From Prillingera fragicola (taxonomy: Eukaryota; Basidiomycota; Tremellomycetes; Trichosporonales; Trichosporonaceae): 64,000 nucleotides of DNA. The stretch is from NCBI GenBank assembly GCA_002335605.1, contig BEDY01000005.1, positions 806,001 through 870,000 on the forward strand, written 5' to 3'. Positions 9,381 to 20,590 of this stretch are shown here, piece after piece. Under the pieces are notes generated by a model. That model worked only from the letters and a program-made list of their open reading frames with translations. It was not told the DNA's origin and did no database searches. The translations under genes and the position numbers were made by a program. Within the stretch, counting starts at the first letter, position 1. Every line of letters starts with the position of its first letter.

Positions 9381-12299
9381 ATGTCCGAGGCAGACTTTAT
9401 CCCCCTCGAGCAGCCAGGCTCATCAAAGAGGGAGCGCGCGGCTCCTGTGCCGTCGACTGTCTTTGTTTCTTCGCTCCCCTACAACGCCACCAGCACCGAC
9501 CTCACCACCCACTTCTCGTTTGTGGGACCTATCCGCCATGGCTTCGTCGCCATGGACAGGGAGTCGGGCAAGAGCAAGGGTGTAGGATACATTACCTATG
9601 CTTTGCCAGAAGATGCAGAGCGCGCCGTTCAGGAGCTTGATGGCTCGGCATTCGGTGCCAAGGGAAGGAAGATTCGTGTCACCATGGCCGACAAGAAGCC
9701 TTCGATGCTCGAGCGGAAGGTGAGCTGCCGCGCTGTTGACGTTGCGAACAGTAGCTAAACAAATCAGACTGGTAGGACCGAAGGTGATGCCCCTAGGCCT
9801 GTCAGGCAGCCCCGTGCTTCGGCGGCCGATGGCGGCGAGGGCTCCAATGACCCCAACGCCATCCGCACCCTCATCCTCACCGGTCTCCCCGCCGACCTGA
9901 CCAAGGCTGTTCTCTGGAAGAAGGTTCGCAAGGTCGACGCCAACTCTGAGGTTCAGTTCCCCATTGAAGGCGAGCCCAACACTGCCCACGTCGTCTTTGC
10001 CTCGCATGGCGACGCGCTCAAGGGTATCCCCAAGCTCCACGGCCACACCTACAAGGGCGCTATCATCTCGTGTGTGCTCAAGAAGCGTCTCGACAAGCTC
10101 TCGACCAAGGGCGAGGGTCGCGCACTCAGCCACGCTGGTCGTCTCATTGTCCGTAACCTCGCATGGGACACCACCGAGGCCGACCTCCGCGCCACCTTCC
10201 TTCCCTTTGGCCCCGTTCAGGCCATCGACATGCCTACCCTCCCCTCCAAGCTCCCTACCGAGCCCGGAAAGGCTCCCCCTCCCCCTCGTGCTCGTGGATT
10301 CGCATTCGTGTGGTTCATGGTCAAGAACGATGCCGAGCGTGCTATGGAGGCCATCAACGGCAAGCCCATCATTCGTGCCCCCGATGCTGCCAACGCAAAG
10401 GGCAAGGGTAAGGGCAAGCGTGTGGAGGTTGGCGAAGGCCGTCCCGTCGCCGTCGACTGGGCTCTTAGTAAGGAGAAGTGGAACAAGACGCAGGACAACG
10501 AGGAGGACAAGGCCAAGGACGAGGAGAGCGGAAGCGACAGCGACAGCGGTTCCAGCAGTGGTAGCGGAAGCGGCTCCGGCAGCGACGACAGCGATGACGA
10601 CGAAGAGGACAGCGAGAATGACGAGAATGACGAGGAGGACGAGGATGATGACGAGGACGAGGACGAGGACGAGAACGACGATGAGGATGTTGACATGGAG
10701 GACGAACCTGCCGCCAAGCCCAAGCTCCCCGATACCGACGTTGGAAGCACTCTCTTCATTCGCAACCTTCCCTTCGAAGCAACGGAGCAGGAGCTCGGTT
10801 CATTGTTCCGCGCCTTCGGCCCCATTCGTTACGCGCGTATTACGATGGACAAGTTTACCGGCCGTTCGCGTGGAACAGGTTTTGTTTGCTTCTGGAACAC
10901 TGAGCACGCCGACCAGGCTATCGCTGAGGCCGACCGCGTAGCCCGGGAAACCGGCGCCAACGCCATGCCTCTCGGAGAGAAGAAGAACCCCTTCGCTCTT
11001 CCCTCGGTCCTGACTGCCGACCCTTCGTCGTCTCTGGTGGCCAGCCTGGTCATCCACGGCCGTACCCTCGCCGTTTCGCGCGCCGTTACCCGCGAGCAGG
11101 CCGGTAACCTCAAGGAGGACGCCGAGCGTGCCCGTGAGAAGGGCGACAAGCGCAACACTTACCTCATGCGTGAGGGTGTCATCTACCCCAACTCGCCTGC
11201 TGCCGCTTCGCTCCCCGCCGCCGAGATTGAGAGGCGCCAGGATGCCTTCAACGCTCGCAAGGCTCTCCTCCGCTCCAACCCCTCGCTCTACATCTCCAAG
11301 ACTCGTCTTTCCATCCGCCAGCTTCCTCTCTTCGTCACCGACCGTGGTCTCAAGCGTCTCGGTATCCACGCTGTTCGTGCGTTCGATGACGAGGTCAAGG
11401 CCGGCACCCGTGAGCCCCTCTCGCGTACCGAGGAGCTCGACGAGTCCCTCTCGCCCGCCCTTGAGGCTCGCGCTGCCAGCGGCAAGCGCCCCAAGCGTGG
11501 TGAGCGCCAGACCGCGGTCGTCCAGGCCAAGGTCGTTCGCCAGAACGAGAAGCTCGACCCCCTCACCGGCTCCGGCCGTTCCAAGGGTTACGGTTTCCTT
11601 GAGCTGCGTTCGCACAAGGAGGCTCTCAAGGTCCTCCGCTGGGCAAACAACAACCCCGCCGTCGGCCCTCTTGTCTGGGAGTGGTGGACCACCGAGCTCG
11701 CCGACATTCGCGAGCGTACCCGCGCAACACTCGAGAAGGCTCGTGCCGGTGGCGCCGAGGCCGGCAAGGAGGGCAAGGAGGGTGCACCCAAGGAGACTGT
11801 CGAGGAGCTCGAGGCGCGCCTCAAGAAGCTCGACGGCCGTGTCGCTGAGGGCGACGACCGCAGCGGCGGTGGCATGCGTGCCGGCAAGGCGCTCCTAATC
11901 GAGTTCAGTGTAGAGAATGTCCAGGTCGTCAAGCGTCGTGTTGAGAAGGTCGACCCTAAGCGCGGCCCCCGCCGCGATGGCCCTCAGGACGGCCCAGGCA
12001 TGAAGCGTACTCGCCCCGATGCGATTGCCGCCGAGGACACGGACGACGAAGATGGACCCTCAAAGCGTCCTCGTACCGACACCAAGGGCGGTCGCTTCCA
12101 GGACCGCAAGGGTGGTGACAGGCGCGACCGTGGTGACCGCAGTGACAGGCGTGGCGGCAAGGACAGCCGTGGGCCCAAGCCTCAGGCTGAGGCTGCGCCT
12201 GCGCCTGCTGCCGATGAGAAGCGTGGTCTCGAGAAGCTGGGCAACCACCTTGGAAGCATGATTGGCCGCAAGCGCAAGCAGCGCAAGGGCGGAAACTAG
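9381..12299 (+). CDS. NOP4: Nucleolar multi-RRM protein Nop4 / RBM28
   Basis: Nucleolar RNA-binding protein needed for 60S subunit assembly and 27S pre-rRNA processing. Exons 9381-9719 and 9768-12299 (phase 0) give 956 aa, longer than yeast Nop4 (about 685 aa). RRMs in order: residues about 24-105 (TVFVSSLPY), a degenerate one about 140-225 (TLILTGLP), about 237-345 (RLIVRNLAW, ending AVDWALSK), about 440-560 (STLFIRNLPF, ending LAVSRAVTR), and a divergent C-terminal one (RLSIRQLPLFV then KGYGFLELRSH). Between RRM3 and RRM4 lies an Asp/Glu/Ser tract of about 70 residues (about 10490-10710). The C-terminus is Arg/Gly/Lys-rich, fitting nucleolar targeting. Order and spacing match RBM28/Nop4 rather than Mrd1. 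Confidence 0.94.
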
Positions 12300-12382
12300 A
12301 TGTTGGCATAGGATTTAGACTGGGATTCGGACTGTAATAACCTCATGCACTGTTTTTTGCATCGCGAAAGTCCAACTACTAA

Positions 12383-13295
12383 CTATCGTGTACGCGTTCC
12401 TCCAAAGCCGGCAGTACGGCGTGACGGACCTGGCTGGTCGTCGTCGTCGCGACGCATCCACCTACTCGGGCCGGGGTTGGACGGCATCGTGAAGCTTGGC
12501 TCGGGCTGCCTCGGTTGCGTCGCGCGGTTGAGCAAGTGTGATCCGGCAGCCCCAGCGGCCAGTCCCGTCCAGAATCCAGGTCCACTCGAGCGCGTCGTGG
12601 GATCATCTTTCGTATACGGCGGTGGAGGAGGTCCCCACCCACCTCCTGGCCCACCACCACCTCCGCCGCCTCCGCCGCCCCAGCCTCCCCACCCACCTCC
12701 TGGCCGGCGTGGGGTTGTTCCTCCGTTGTTGCCCGTAAAGGCACGATAGAGCCCTCGCAGAATAAAGAAGGCGACAAAGGCATACAGCGCAAAGAACATA
12801 TAGTCGCCCGCATCGTAGCCGTGACCCTTTGTCTTTACCGGCTGGCTCGAGCTGCGAGTACCGAACATGCGATCCGTAAAAGGCCGAGAGTCCTGCAGCT
12901 CATACTCTAGCGCGCAAGATCCTGGCCTGTTAGCCATTGCCAGGAATCAGTAACGAACCTGCCAAAATGTTGCTGTCGCCTGCCCTTGCCCATCCCTCAC
13001 ACACGACCTCGAGCTCACTCCCAAACTTAATGCCCTCCGGCAAGTCGGCCTCGCACTTCCACTGTGGCCCCGCGCCGTCATCGCCGACGTTGGTGCACTG
13101 CACAACAGACGGGGCAAACTGGCATGGCCCGGAAAGGCATGTCAACTGGGCTGAGATGGTATGTTAGCTCTGGTGCACACTGCGTTGGTTGTGGAGCTGC
13201 TCACGGACAGGTTCGGTGCGCCGCGCTGCTGCCTTTTTGTTGGCTCGCAGAGTGAGAGCGCGTACGCTGCTGACTGGCACTTTCTTGTGACCCAT
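12383..13295 (-). CDS. SARAF-like store-operated calcium entry regulator
   Basis: In animals SARAF (TMEM66) is a single-pass ER membrane protein that damps store-operated calcium entry. Exons: 13205-13295, 12959-13150, 12383-12921; 273 aa. The luminal domain is recognisable: RALTLRAN with ARRTEPVPQLTC, then VVQCTNVGDDG, QWKCEADLP, VVCEGW and LAGSCALEYEL, with paired cysteines. One transmembrane helix follows (YMFFALYAFVAFFILRGLY), then a cytosolic Gly/Pro/Trp-rich tail. Splices were chosen because they restore PVPQLTC and LAGSCALEYEL. The odd point is the N-terminus: the only ATG giving this frame is at 13295 and provides no signal peptide, and I find no upstream exon before the next gene at 13550. 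The start is therefore uncertain. Confidence 0.85.
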
Positions 13296-13549
13296 TGATA
13301 ACGAATGATGAGCTGCGTGGGGATGGCGACCACTGGGATTCTGGGCTTTATGGATGCTGTCGACGTGTCGAGGATGGCGGCGACACGTCAGCGGACCACT
13401 GCGAAATGACGATGCAAGGGCTGGGTGGATGCCGAGAGTGATTTATCTTTTGCCACCCGGGTCACGTGCATGCGGGGCTCCTGGTGTTCCTGTCCACAAA
13501 CTGCTTCCCATAATGCGTTCTTCTTCGTGTCTTTACATGCACCACATCC

Positions 13550-15368
13550 CTAGACCGATGCACGCCCAATCTCCATACCAACGCTGACGAGAGTCTCCAT
13601 GCTGCGCTTTGATGTCTCCACAAGGTCCTGGTCAAAGATGACACCGGCGGTAGAGGGGAAGACGACAATGTTGGTCGAGCCGCCGTACTTAAATGTCCCG
13701 AGCTCCTCACCCTTGGCGATGCGGTCTCCAGGCTTCTTGGTCCACACAATGGAACCAACAAGCATAGCGCCAACAGAGACAAATGCGATGGGGACTTCTG
13801 ACTTGCCCGGACCAAGGTCAGCGTGGATGAGCATGATGGAGCGTTTGTTCAGAGTGAACACGTTGAGGTCTGGGGTCAGCTGGATTCAAGTCGACCATTC
13901 CTACCTTCGTTGATCGCCTGAGGATTTACAGCTGTGAATTTAGTATCAGCATTTAATATGAAAACGTACTGTAGAGATCCCCTGCGATATCCTTGATCGA
14001 CACAATTGTACCGCTGACAGGTGAGTGGAACCGGTGGTAGTCTTGAGGAGCCAGTCGGCACACCACCAGGCAGGGGCTCGGATCCGTGGTAATCGCGTTG
14101 AAGGACTGGTCGGCCGTATCATCGCCGTTCAGAAGGTTAGGAATGGTGAACCTTTGTCCCTTGATCCAAAACTCCTTGGCAGCATCCACGCTCTGGAATG
14201 CCGTGAGGCGGCAGTCTGCCGGGCTGGTGACGACTGTGACATCATTGGGAGCGGTGATTGGGCGGGCAGTGGCCGTGAGTTTACGCGAGAAGAAGTCGTT
14301 GAAGCACTAGGGTCAGTGGGTACAATCGACGTCAGAACTCACAATGTACTTTGTCAAGTCCTGGACCAGCAACTCCTTGAGTGGAATGGCATACGTCTTA
14401 ACAAACGCTTGAATGTGCTCCAGCACACCCTCTCCCGTCTGGTCGTAAATCCTGCCCTCTTACACAATTAGCCTTGCCGCTTTCATGTGCTTACGTTTGA
14501 TGGACTGAGCCCGGAGCAGCTCCTCGACGCGGCGATAGCCGACATACGATGCCTGGCTGTCAGCCTTCAACGCCCACGGAACGCTCTTTAGCACATACTC
14601 CTGAAACGAAGAGCAGATGCATGCCCACTCGTACGTCTGCGGGCTTAGCTTATCTCAATCTTTCGCCTGGAGCATGACATACAAAGTGGCATGGTCTCGA
14701 AGAACTTGCGACCAGTCGTCCTCTCAATAACAAAGTTGCCTGACGTCAGCCCTCCACTTGCGATTCAGCCGCCCACCCATGTGCTCGTGTTGGAAAAGCT
14801 GAAGAGTCAGTAAAGCCATGAAGGGCTACTCACATCATCGAGCGCCTGAGAGCTGGGGAAGAACTTTGAAATCCAGGCCTTGGCGCCCTCACCGTGGGCG
14901 TGCAGGGCATCGGCCGAACGGACCTCGCTCGCTGCGTTGTTAGTTGCTGCGCACCAGACAATGTCGCTCACGAGCTAGCTCGTCGCGTTCAGCTCCAGAG
15001 AAAGTTGTGCTGTTTCCAACAATGTAGTCCAAGGACGCCATGAGAGGATCAGCGAGTTCAGCACCGATGTGTACGATGGAGGCTCCGTAGTAGTGGTGGT
15101 GCTGGCCAGAGGTATCCCGTGGGCCAGCTGCTGGGGCTGCTGCAGGACCAGAGCCGGCATGCTCTGCAGGTAGAGCTTCAGCTGGTCCACCCAAACCAGG
15201 AGCCGCGTGAGGAGCCGATACTGCGGCAGCTTCATCGTGTGCCGCGAGCACAGGAGGGACAGGTGCCATGCCACCGTCCATTTGTTGGGCGGCTGCCGCA
15301 TCGGCGCCCATGTTGCTGGGAATGGGAGCACTGATGGGCATGCCAGTGGGCGTGGGTTGAGCAGACAT
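13550..15368 (-). CDS. Phosphatidylserine decarboxylase proenzyme
   Basis: Makes phosphatidylethanolamine from phosphatidylserine; the proenzyme self-cleaves to form a pyruvoyl group. Ten exons: 14972-15368, 14834-14931, 14777-14798, 14683-14739, 14599-14636, 14495-14552, 14343-14458, 13970-14306, 13905-13931, 13550-13869; 489 aa. The disordered Pro/Ala-rich first 100 residues show no mitochondrial presequence or membrane helix. Family blocks restored by splicing: NFVIERTTGRKFFE, YVRVGMHLLF, SIKQGRIYD, FNDFFSRKL, RLAPQDYHRFHSPVSG, TVNPQAINE, and the cleavage site KYGGST with Ser at about residue 448. GGST replaces the LGST of bacterial enzymes, as in several fungal members. No C2 domain, so it resembles the short cytosolic/endomembrane fungal class. 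Localisation is inference. One intron bridges an alternative frame, so exon 5-6 borders are slightly less sure. Confidence 0.92.
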
Positions 15369-15677
15369 GAGGTTGAAGCGTGAATGCTTGAGACAAAGAT
15401 AATGTGAATGACCACGGTAGGGAAGAAACCAAGATAACTCTGGGTCTGACGCACATCTGCCTAATATAAACATGTAGCACTGGCGGTCACGGTTCTGGCG
15501 GGTCAAGCGACCGTTTCGTGAACTGTAAATGGTCCCACCATGTAGGTGTCCCACAGCGCAGTCGATGCGAAGCGTGTGTTGTCATGCGTAGCATGTGTCT
15601 ACAGAGATAGGCTGAGAGCACTGAGCCTGCACAGCGCCCAGAATAACTGCGCAGGCCGTAATATAGAGCGGAGACAC
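15369..15677. other. Gap between SFM1 stop and PSD start
   Basis: About 310 bases upstream of the decarboxylase start (read leftwards) and downstream of SFM1 on the same strand. It should carry the SFM1 3' end and the decarboxylase promoter. Nothing coding is supported here. Confidence 0.6.
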
Positions 15678-16542
15678 TTAAAAGTCGTCGATCGTGCGGT
15701 TCATGTCCTCCCGGAGGTGCTCCTTCATGCCTGGAGGAAGGATGGGCTCGCCTTCTGGTGTCGCAACGTAGCCTGATAGTCAGCTCTGTCTCCACCTATG
15801 GTAACGCACGGAAGGGCATCTCGACCGACTCGGTCTTGTTAAAGTGGATGGTAGGGAATTCCTGCCGGGTTAGTAACCTGTCCGTCAACCTTGCGAACAA
15901 CATACGACAAAGGGAATCTTGTCAAGAGGCACTGCCTGTCAGCGATATTCTCGACGCGTTAACTCACCCTGGTCCTCGACAACAATCTTGGTGACACCGA
16001 CGGCAGTGTCGGTCGTCATCTGCACAGGTCCCAGGTGACGGCCAGCAAACCCAAGCTTGCGCAGCTCCCCGGTACGGTCACGGGGCGGGTCGTCACCGAG
16101 GATACCGCCGTACAGGAAGACGTCAAAGAGCTCGGCGTCCTCGGGCGCAATAGCGGCCTCGGCACGGGGGTCAAGCAGGCAGACGCGCTCCATGGGGATG
16201 GGGGGGTTGCGGGCAGCGAGCATCTCGAGGATAGGCTGAGTGTGGAGACCGGCCTTGGATCCCTCGGGCTTGCTCGAGAGGTACTCCTTGAGAGGGGGGA
16301 TGGACGAGTTGGAGAGCGAGGTGAAGTGAACCTCGGACGAGGGGCCGACGAGCTTCAGCATGTGCGCGTACCTGCGGCTGTCAGTGCTGGGACAGTGGAG
16401 GTGGAGGGGGAAGACTCACTCGAGGCTGACCCATTCAGGGAGCGTGCGAGTCGCCTCGTCGTCCTGCTCCATGTGTTCTGCCGTTAACATTATTCGGTCT
16501 GCAGTCTGCCTCACCGATAGCGTACTTGAATCCCTTCGACAT
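15678..16542 (-). CDS. SFM1: SPOUT-fold protein arginine methyltransferase Sfm1
   Basis: Sfm1 methylates an arginine of ribosomal protein uS3 (Rps3) in yeast, using a SPOUT fold normally found in RNA methyltransferases. Six exons: 16515-16542, 16420-16477, 15968-16371, 15906-15931, 15810-15861, 15678-15772; 220 aa against about 213 in yeast. The N-terminus reads MSKGFKYAIEHMEQDD and the SAM-binding knot is unmistakable: RVCLLDPRA, DVFLYGGILGD, PPRDRTGELRK and QMTTDTAVGVTKIVVEDQ. The C-terminal blocks FNKTESVEMPFRYV and PILPPGM also match. Two exons are only 26-28 nt. It lies head-to-head with the UPF0390 gene, 187 bp apart. Confidence 0.93.
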
Positions 16543-16729
16543 GTTGCTGTTAGGTTGTTATCCTTCAAAGACGTCGGTGATCATGTCGAAAATGCAACCT
16601 CCCATCCAAAGATTCTGAACGGAAGTAAATATCAGGAACGGCAAGATTTCGCCACCAAGCAACACTCAAATCAATCTTGCAGTGAACAGTCGCTCACCCA
16701 TCCACCCAACATTGCATCCCTCACCAACC

Positions 16730-17100
16730 ATGGCGCAGGGAAAGACCAAGGGCCTCACGGCCAAGACCGCCTCTGGTGGCCGCAAGAAGGGCGGCAAGAT
16801 GGCCAAGGGCAAGCGCGACATTGCGCCCAAGAAGCTGGCCAACGTGCGCGAGCGCGCGACCAAGGCTGTGAGTTTCCTTCTTGCCTGTGGATGATTAGGG
16901 GCGGAGCTGATGGGCCGGCAGAAACTCTCGTCCAAGATTAACAACAGCATTGAGCGCCAGATGGTCAACGCTGCGAGTGCCGGCAAGCTTACCATTATGA
17001 AGAACAAGGGAGGCGAGCTGGAGCCGTAAGTATTGATGCCTGTGAGGACTTGAGCAGCGCTGACCCAGGCAGTGGACAGGGCAAGGACAAGAAAACGTAG
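16730..17100 (+). CDS. UPF0390 (DUF2462) small basic protein
   Basis: A small lysine-rich protein of unknown function related to the animal C19orf53/L10K family. Exons 16730-16867, 16922-17025 and 17073-17100 give 89 aa. The N-terminus is MAQGKTKGLTAKTASGG; the conserved core is DIAPKKLANVRERATKAKLS followed by INNSIERQMV and MKNKGG. For the final exon the acceptor at 17071-17072 gives the expected short Lys-rich end GKDKKT. High lysine content suggests RNA or nucleolar association, which is inference only. Confidence 0.85.
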
Positions 17101-17214
17101 AGTCACGCATACTGCCTTGTTGTACACTTCATGTCATGAACATATATAACCCGACCCGTCTCGCGCGCTCGACAGTGGCTGCTAGTACAATTGCATGCCT
17201 ATCTATGGCGTCTA

Positions 17215-18919
17215 TCAGAACTCGAAGTGGAACTTGCGTCCTCCTCCGCCACCACCACCGCCACCCGGGAACCCTCCCCCTGGGAACCCTCCGCCCTGCT
17301 GGAAGAAGAAGGGCATTCCGCCGCTACCATGATGAGCGAACGGGTTGCCGCCCTGTCCTCCTCCAGGGTCGTTGGGGTCGTCACCATTGTCGTACCGTGC
17401 CCGCAACTCCTCGTCGCTGAGCACCTCGTATGCCTCGTTGATGGCCTGCATTTTCTCCTCGGAGCCGCCCACGTCCGGGTGGTTGGCCTTTGCTGCTTTA
17501 CGGCTGCATTGTTAGCCATTTTTCTGCTTGCGTATCAGCTGTAACACTCACAATGCTTTCTTGATCGTGCGGTCGTCTGCGTCACGCGACACGCCGAGGA
17601 CCTTGTAGTAGTCTTTCTGCTTGGAGACCTTAAGCATGCGCTGGGCCTTTTGCAGGCGATTGACGATATCCTGACTCTGGCGTCCACTCTGCTCAAATGC
17701 CTGCTGGAACGCCGCGACAGCCTGCTCAAACTGGGCCTCCTTGAGGAGTCGCTCGCCCTTGAAGACGAGTCCGCTCTCATTGTCCGGGTCCATTTTCAAT
17801 GTCTGGTCGCAAATCTTGGCAGCCTTGGCGGTAAAGTCACTAGCGTCCACGGACGCGCGACATGCCAGAGCATACAGATCCCGACGATAGCTACTCCTCT
17901 GCTGTGCGTGGAAAGACAATGGGATCATCTCGCTGGCCTCTGCCTCCTTGAGCGCAAGGTCAAACTTCTCGAGGAGGCCATCGTCACCGCGCAGAATGTT
18001 GAGCGCCTTGCGGTAGCTTCCTCCGTCGAGGAAGTTCCGCGCCTTAGTGGCCTCCTTCTCGAGAGACCGTATCAGTTTGTGCATGGCCTTGCACTTTTTC
18101 GAATCGGGGTCGTAGTGCAGGCACTGCTTAATCTGGGGCAACGCCATGGACGAGTCGAGGAGGAAGTAGGCCATGTTGGCAAGGCGGATACGCAGCTCCT
18201 GCGATGAGGGGTTGAGGGCGGCGAGACGACTCAAGTCGGCATAGGCCTGCTCGGCATCTCCCAGCTCGGTGTTGCAGTGGACTCGCAGCTCACGGAGCTC
18301 CGCAGAGTTGGAGCCAACATCGATAGCCTTGGAGGTGTGCTCCACGCACTCATGCCACTTGTGGTTCTTCGACGCCTTCTTGGCCGCCTTGCGCTCGTTC
18401 GAAGCTGCTGAAACAGCGGCAGACTGGCACATCAGTGAACAAGTTCGACATTGACTTGCTTTCAACTCACGAGGTCGCTGGCTGCGGCGTCGGCATTGCC
18501 ATACGCCTTGAGCTCCACAGCAGCACTGTCAAAGTCTCCCTCCTTTGCCAGGATCTTAGCCTTTTGAAAGTGAGCCTTGGTGAACCCAGGGTTGAGTTGA
18601 AGGATTTTGTCAAAGTCATCCAACGCAGCGTTGTGTCGGCCCGACGAGAGGTACGCCGTGGCACGCTTGTAGTAGTTGATGTAAGATGCAGGCTCGGCCT
18701 CTGTCTCGTCAGCACTGCAGAGAAGCCCATGCACCCACCGATAGCCTCGCTGTACGCGCGCGCAGCATCAGAGTATGCGCCTTGCGCTAGCAATGTGTTG
18801 CCGTCGCGTGCAGCTTCGGCAGCCGATCGTCCGGCGTCCTGCGCACTGGCACCATGGGCGAGCGTGTGCGCTGCGAGCAAAAAGGTGATTGGGAGGGAAA
18901 GAAGCGGACTGACCCGCAT
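17215..18919 (-). CDS. ER-lumenal TPR/J-domain co-chaperone, DNAJC3 (P58IPK)-like
   Basis: Co-chaperone expected to present unfolded clients to the ER Hsp70 (Kar2/BiP). Exons: 18739-18919, 18471-18700, 17552-18423, 17215-17503; 523 aa, near the roughly 500 aa of DNAJC3. A signal peptide is clear (LLSLPITFLLAAHTLAHGASA). TPR repeats fill residues about 30-390 (e.g. YYKRATAYLSSGRHNAALDD, KAHFQKAKILAKEGD). The J domain starts DYYKVLGVSRDAD near residue 405 and contains HPD at about 436-438, rejoined across the last intron. The tail is Gly/Phe-rich and ends FHFEF with no HDEL-type retention signal; animal DNAJC3 also lacks one. It converges on the UPF0390 gene (114 bp between stops). Confidence 0.92.
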
Positions 18920-20590
18920 GGCGGCGTTGTGATCAGAGCTAGTTAGCTGTGTTGCAAGATCGAGTCAAAGGTAGTATTGATTCTGCAAACGATATGGAGT
19001 AGCGCGTCACACCAACTTCCAGCTCAGCAAACAGCGACGGAAGTATTATGCAACGTGGCGGCCGGTGGAGGTTTCGAGGTTCATCTGGAGATCTGGAGAA
19101 TTGTGCATGATTCCAACAGCACGCTCTCGTGCAGTTGATTCTTGTACCTACCTGTCCTCATGAGATCCTGAGACCATGACTGGCAGCTAGGCGCTGACCG
19201 GCCTGCATTCTCTGCTCCTTGTCGACCTCGCCCAAGACGAGTGCTGATAGGTGAGACACTGGCACAGTGGCTGGTGTTTCGGGGTACGTGCTGTGCATAA
19301 AGTGTGCGTGCCGCGCCTCGGCGACTAATGGATGACATGCTCACCTCCGCTTTAGGAACGCCGCGGCTTGTACTTGGCCTTCCTACTGCTGATTAGCCAG
19401 GTATCATCAGAGAGCTTATACAACAGCACCGTAAAAGCCATATCACCCGGGACCCGCTGCAAAAGATCCGTTGGAAGTAGTTAGATTGAGGATCACATGC
19501 CCGCATCGACAGAGTATTCAGCTGGTCAGCTCGTCAGTAAAGGTCTAGCTGGCAGGGACTCCTCGGAAGACAAGCAATACAGTACAGCATACCGCAAGGG
19601 CCGCACCGGACCGCTCACACTACTCAACATCGTCCGAGTGCTTGAGCTGTTGCAGAGCATTTGCAAGAAGACCACTACACAGGTCGGAGACTATTTTTGC
19701 CCTGTACCCAAAGATCCATAGATCCTGTGATCTGTCCGCTCGTGCCCGTCTCTCCGCGCTTTGAAGCGGAATGCATGCGTAAACAGGTACTTGCCAAGGT
19801 TGCGAGATGGATGCGGGAGCAAGTAGATTACGCGGTCTGTGCATGGTTCCTAGCAGAGACTGCAGTGAAAGCAAGCGCGACACTGTACGAGTACTAGTGT
19901 CGACGTATCGGCCGTCGGCCAGTTGATGCCTGGGGCGAGAGGCACTAGTAGCCAGGGGCTTTAACAGTCCGAGACGTGTGTTGGATGTAGAGCGCGTACA
20001 CGCCGAGGCCGAGTGGAGCACAGAGGGAAGGACTGGCCGAGGGGCTTCGAGTGCCCAGTGTTTGACCCTTAGTTTGCCACATGCCACACTCGGAGCTCTG
20101 CGTTTGATGCCAATCCCAGCTGCATCCTACACCCAGTCAGGCCACCGCCGCGTCAGGGCTAGACCAGCCTGGCCAGCGGCCTGTACCAGCCAGCCAGCCA
20201 GCGTGCAGACTGCAGTGAGCTGCGAGCCTGTGCACTCCGGTTGCGCAAGCCTAGCACAGCGCGCACAGACGACCTCCGTCTCACCAGCCCCGCTCGGGAC
20301 AGCCCTACACATATCTCGCGAAGCTGGACCAAAAACCACGTGTCGCTGACCGACCGCGTCGTGCCTTCTTACTACACCGCCCCGCGCCCAGGCTCCCACT
20401 GTTACATGCTGGCAACCCTAACACCCAGCCAGCATCGACACGTACCTCTACACACTCTTCCTCACTCGTTCTCCACCTCGATACCCAACACCCCCCCTCT
20501 CCCTTTTATAGAGTACTCCGCCCCCAACACCAACAGTGCGGCGGGGCGGCACAGTTCTCCCTCGGGATCGCCATTAATCCTACGGGCAGC
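18920..20590. other. Long gap with divergent promoters and 5' leader of the VHS gene
   Basis: About 1.67 kb without a supported gene between divergently transcribed neighbours. The right end (about 20380-20590) is C/T-rich, as in leaders of highly transcribed tremellomycete genes, and a short CCAG repeat lies at 20186-20202. The longest open frame (19620-20087, minus) has no family resemblance and no plausible splicing partners. A non-coding RNA here cannot be excluded. Confidence 0.5.
20186..20202. repeat. Short CCAG tandem repeat
   Basis: Four tandem copies of a tetranucleotide CCAG, upstream of the VHS-domain gene. Too short to suggest a function. Confidence 0.7.

Noticed and set aside
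14560..14640. An alternative reading frame within the decarboxylase (TYEWACICSSF...)
   Set aside because: It is open across exon 5 and the next intron, but the other frame gives YVRVGMHLLF, a decarboxylase hallmark, with a GTATGT donor that follows it.
19620..20087. 155-codon minus-strand frame upstream of the VHS gene
   Set aside because: No similarity to any family I know and no sign of conserved blocks; treated as chance.
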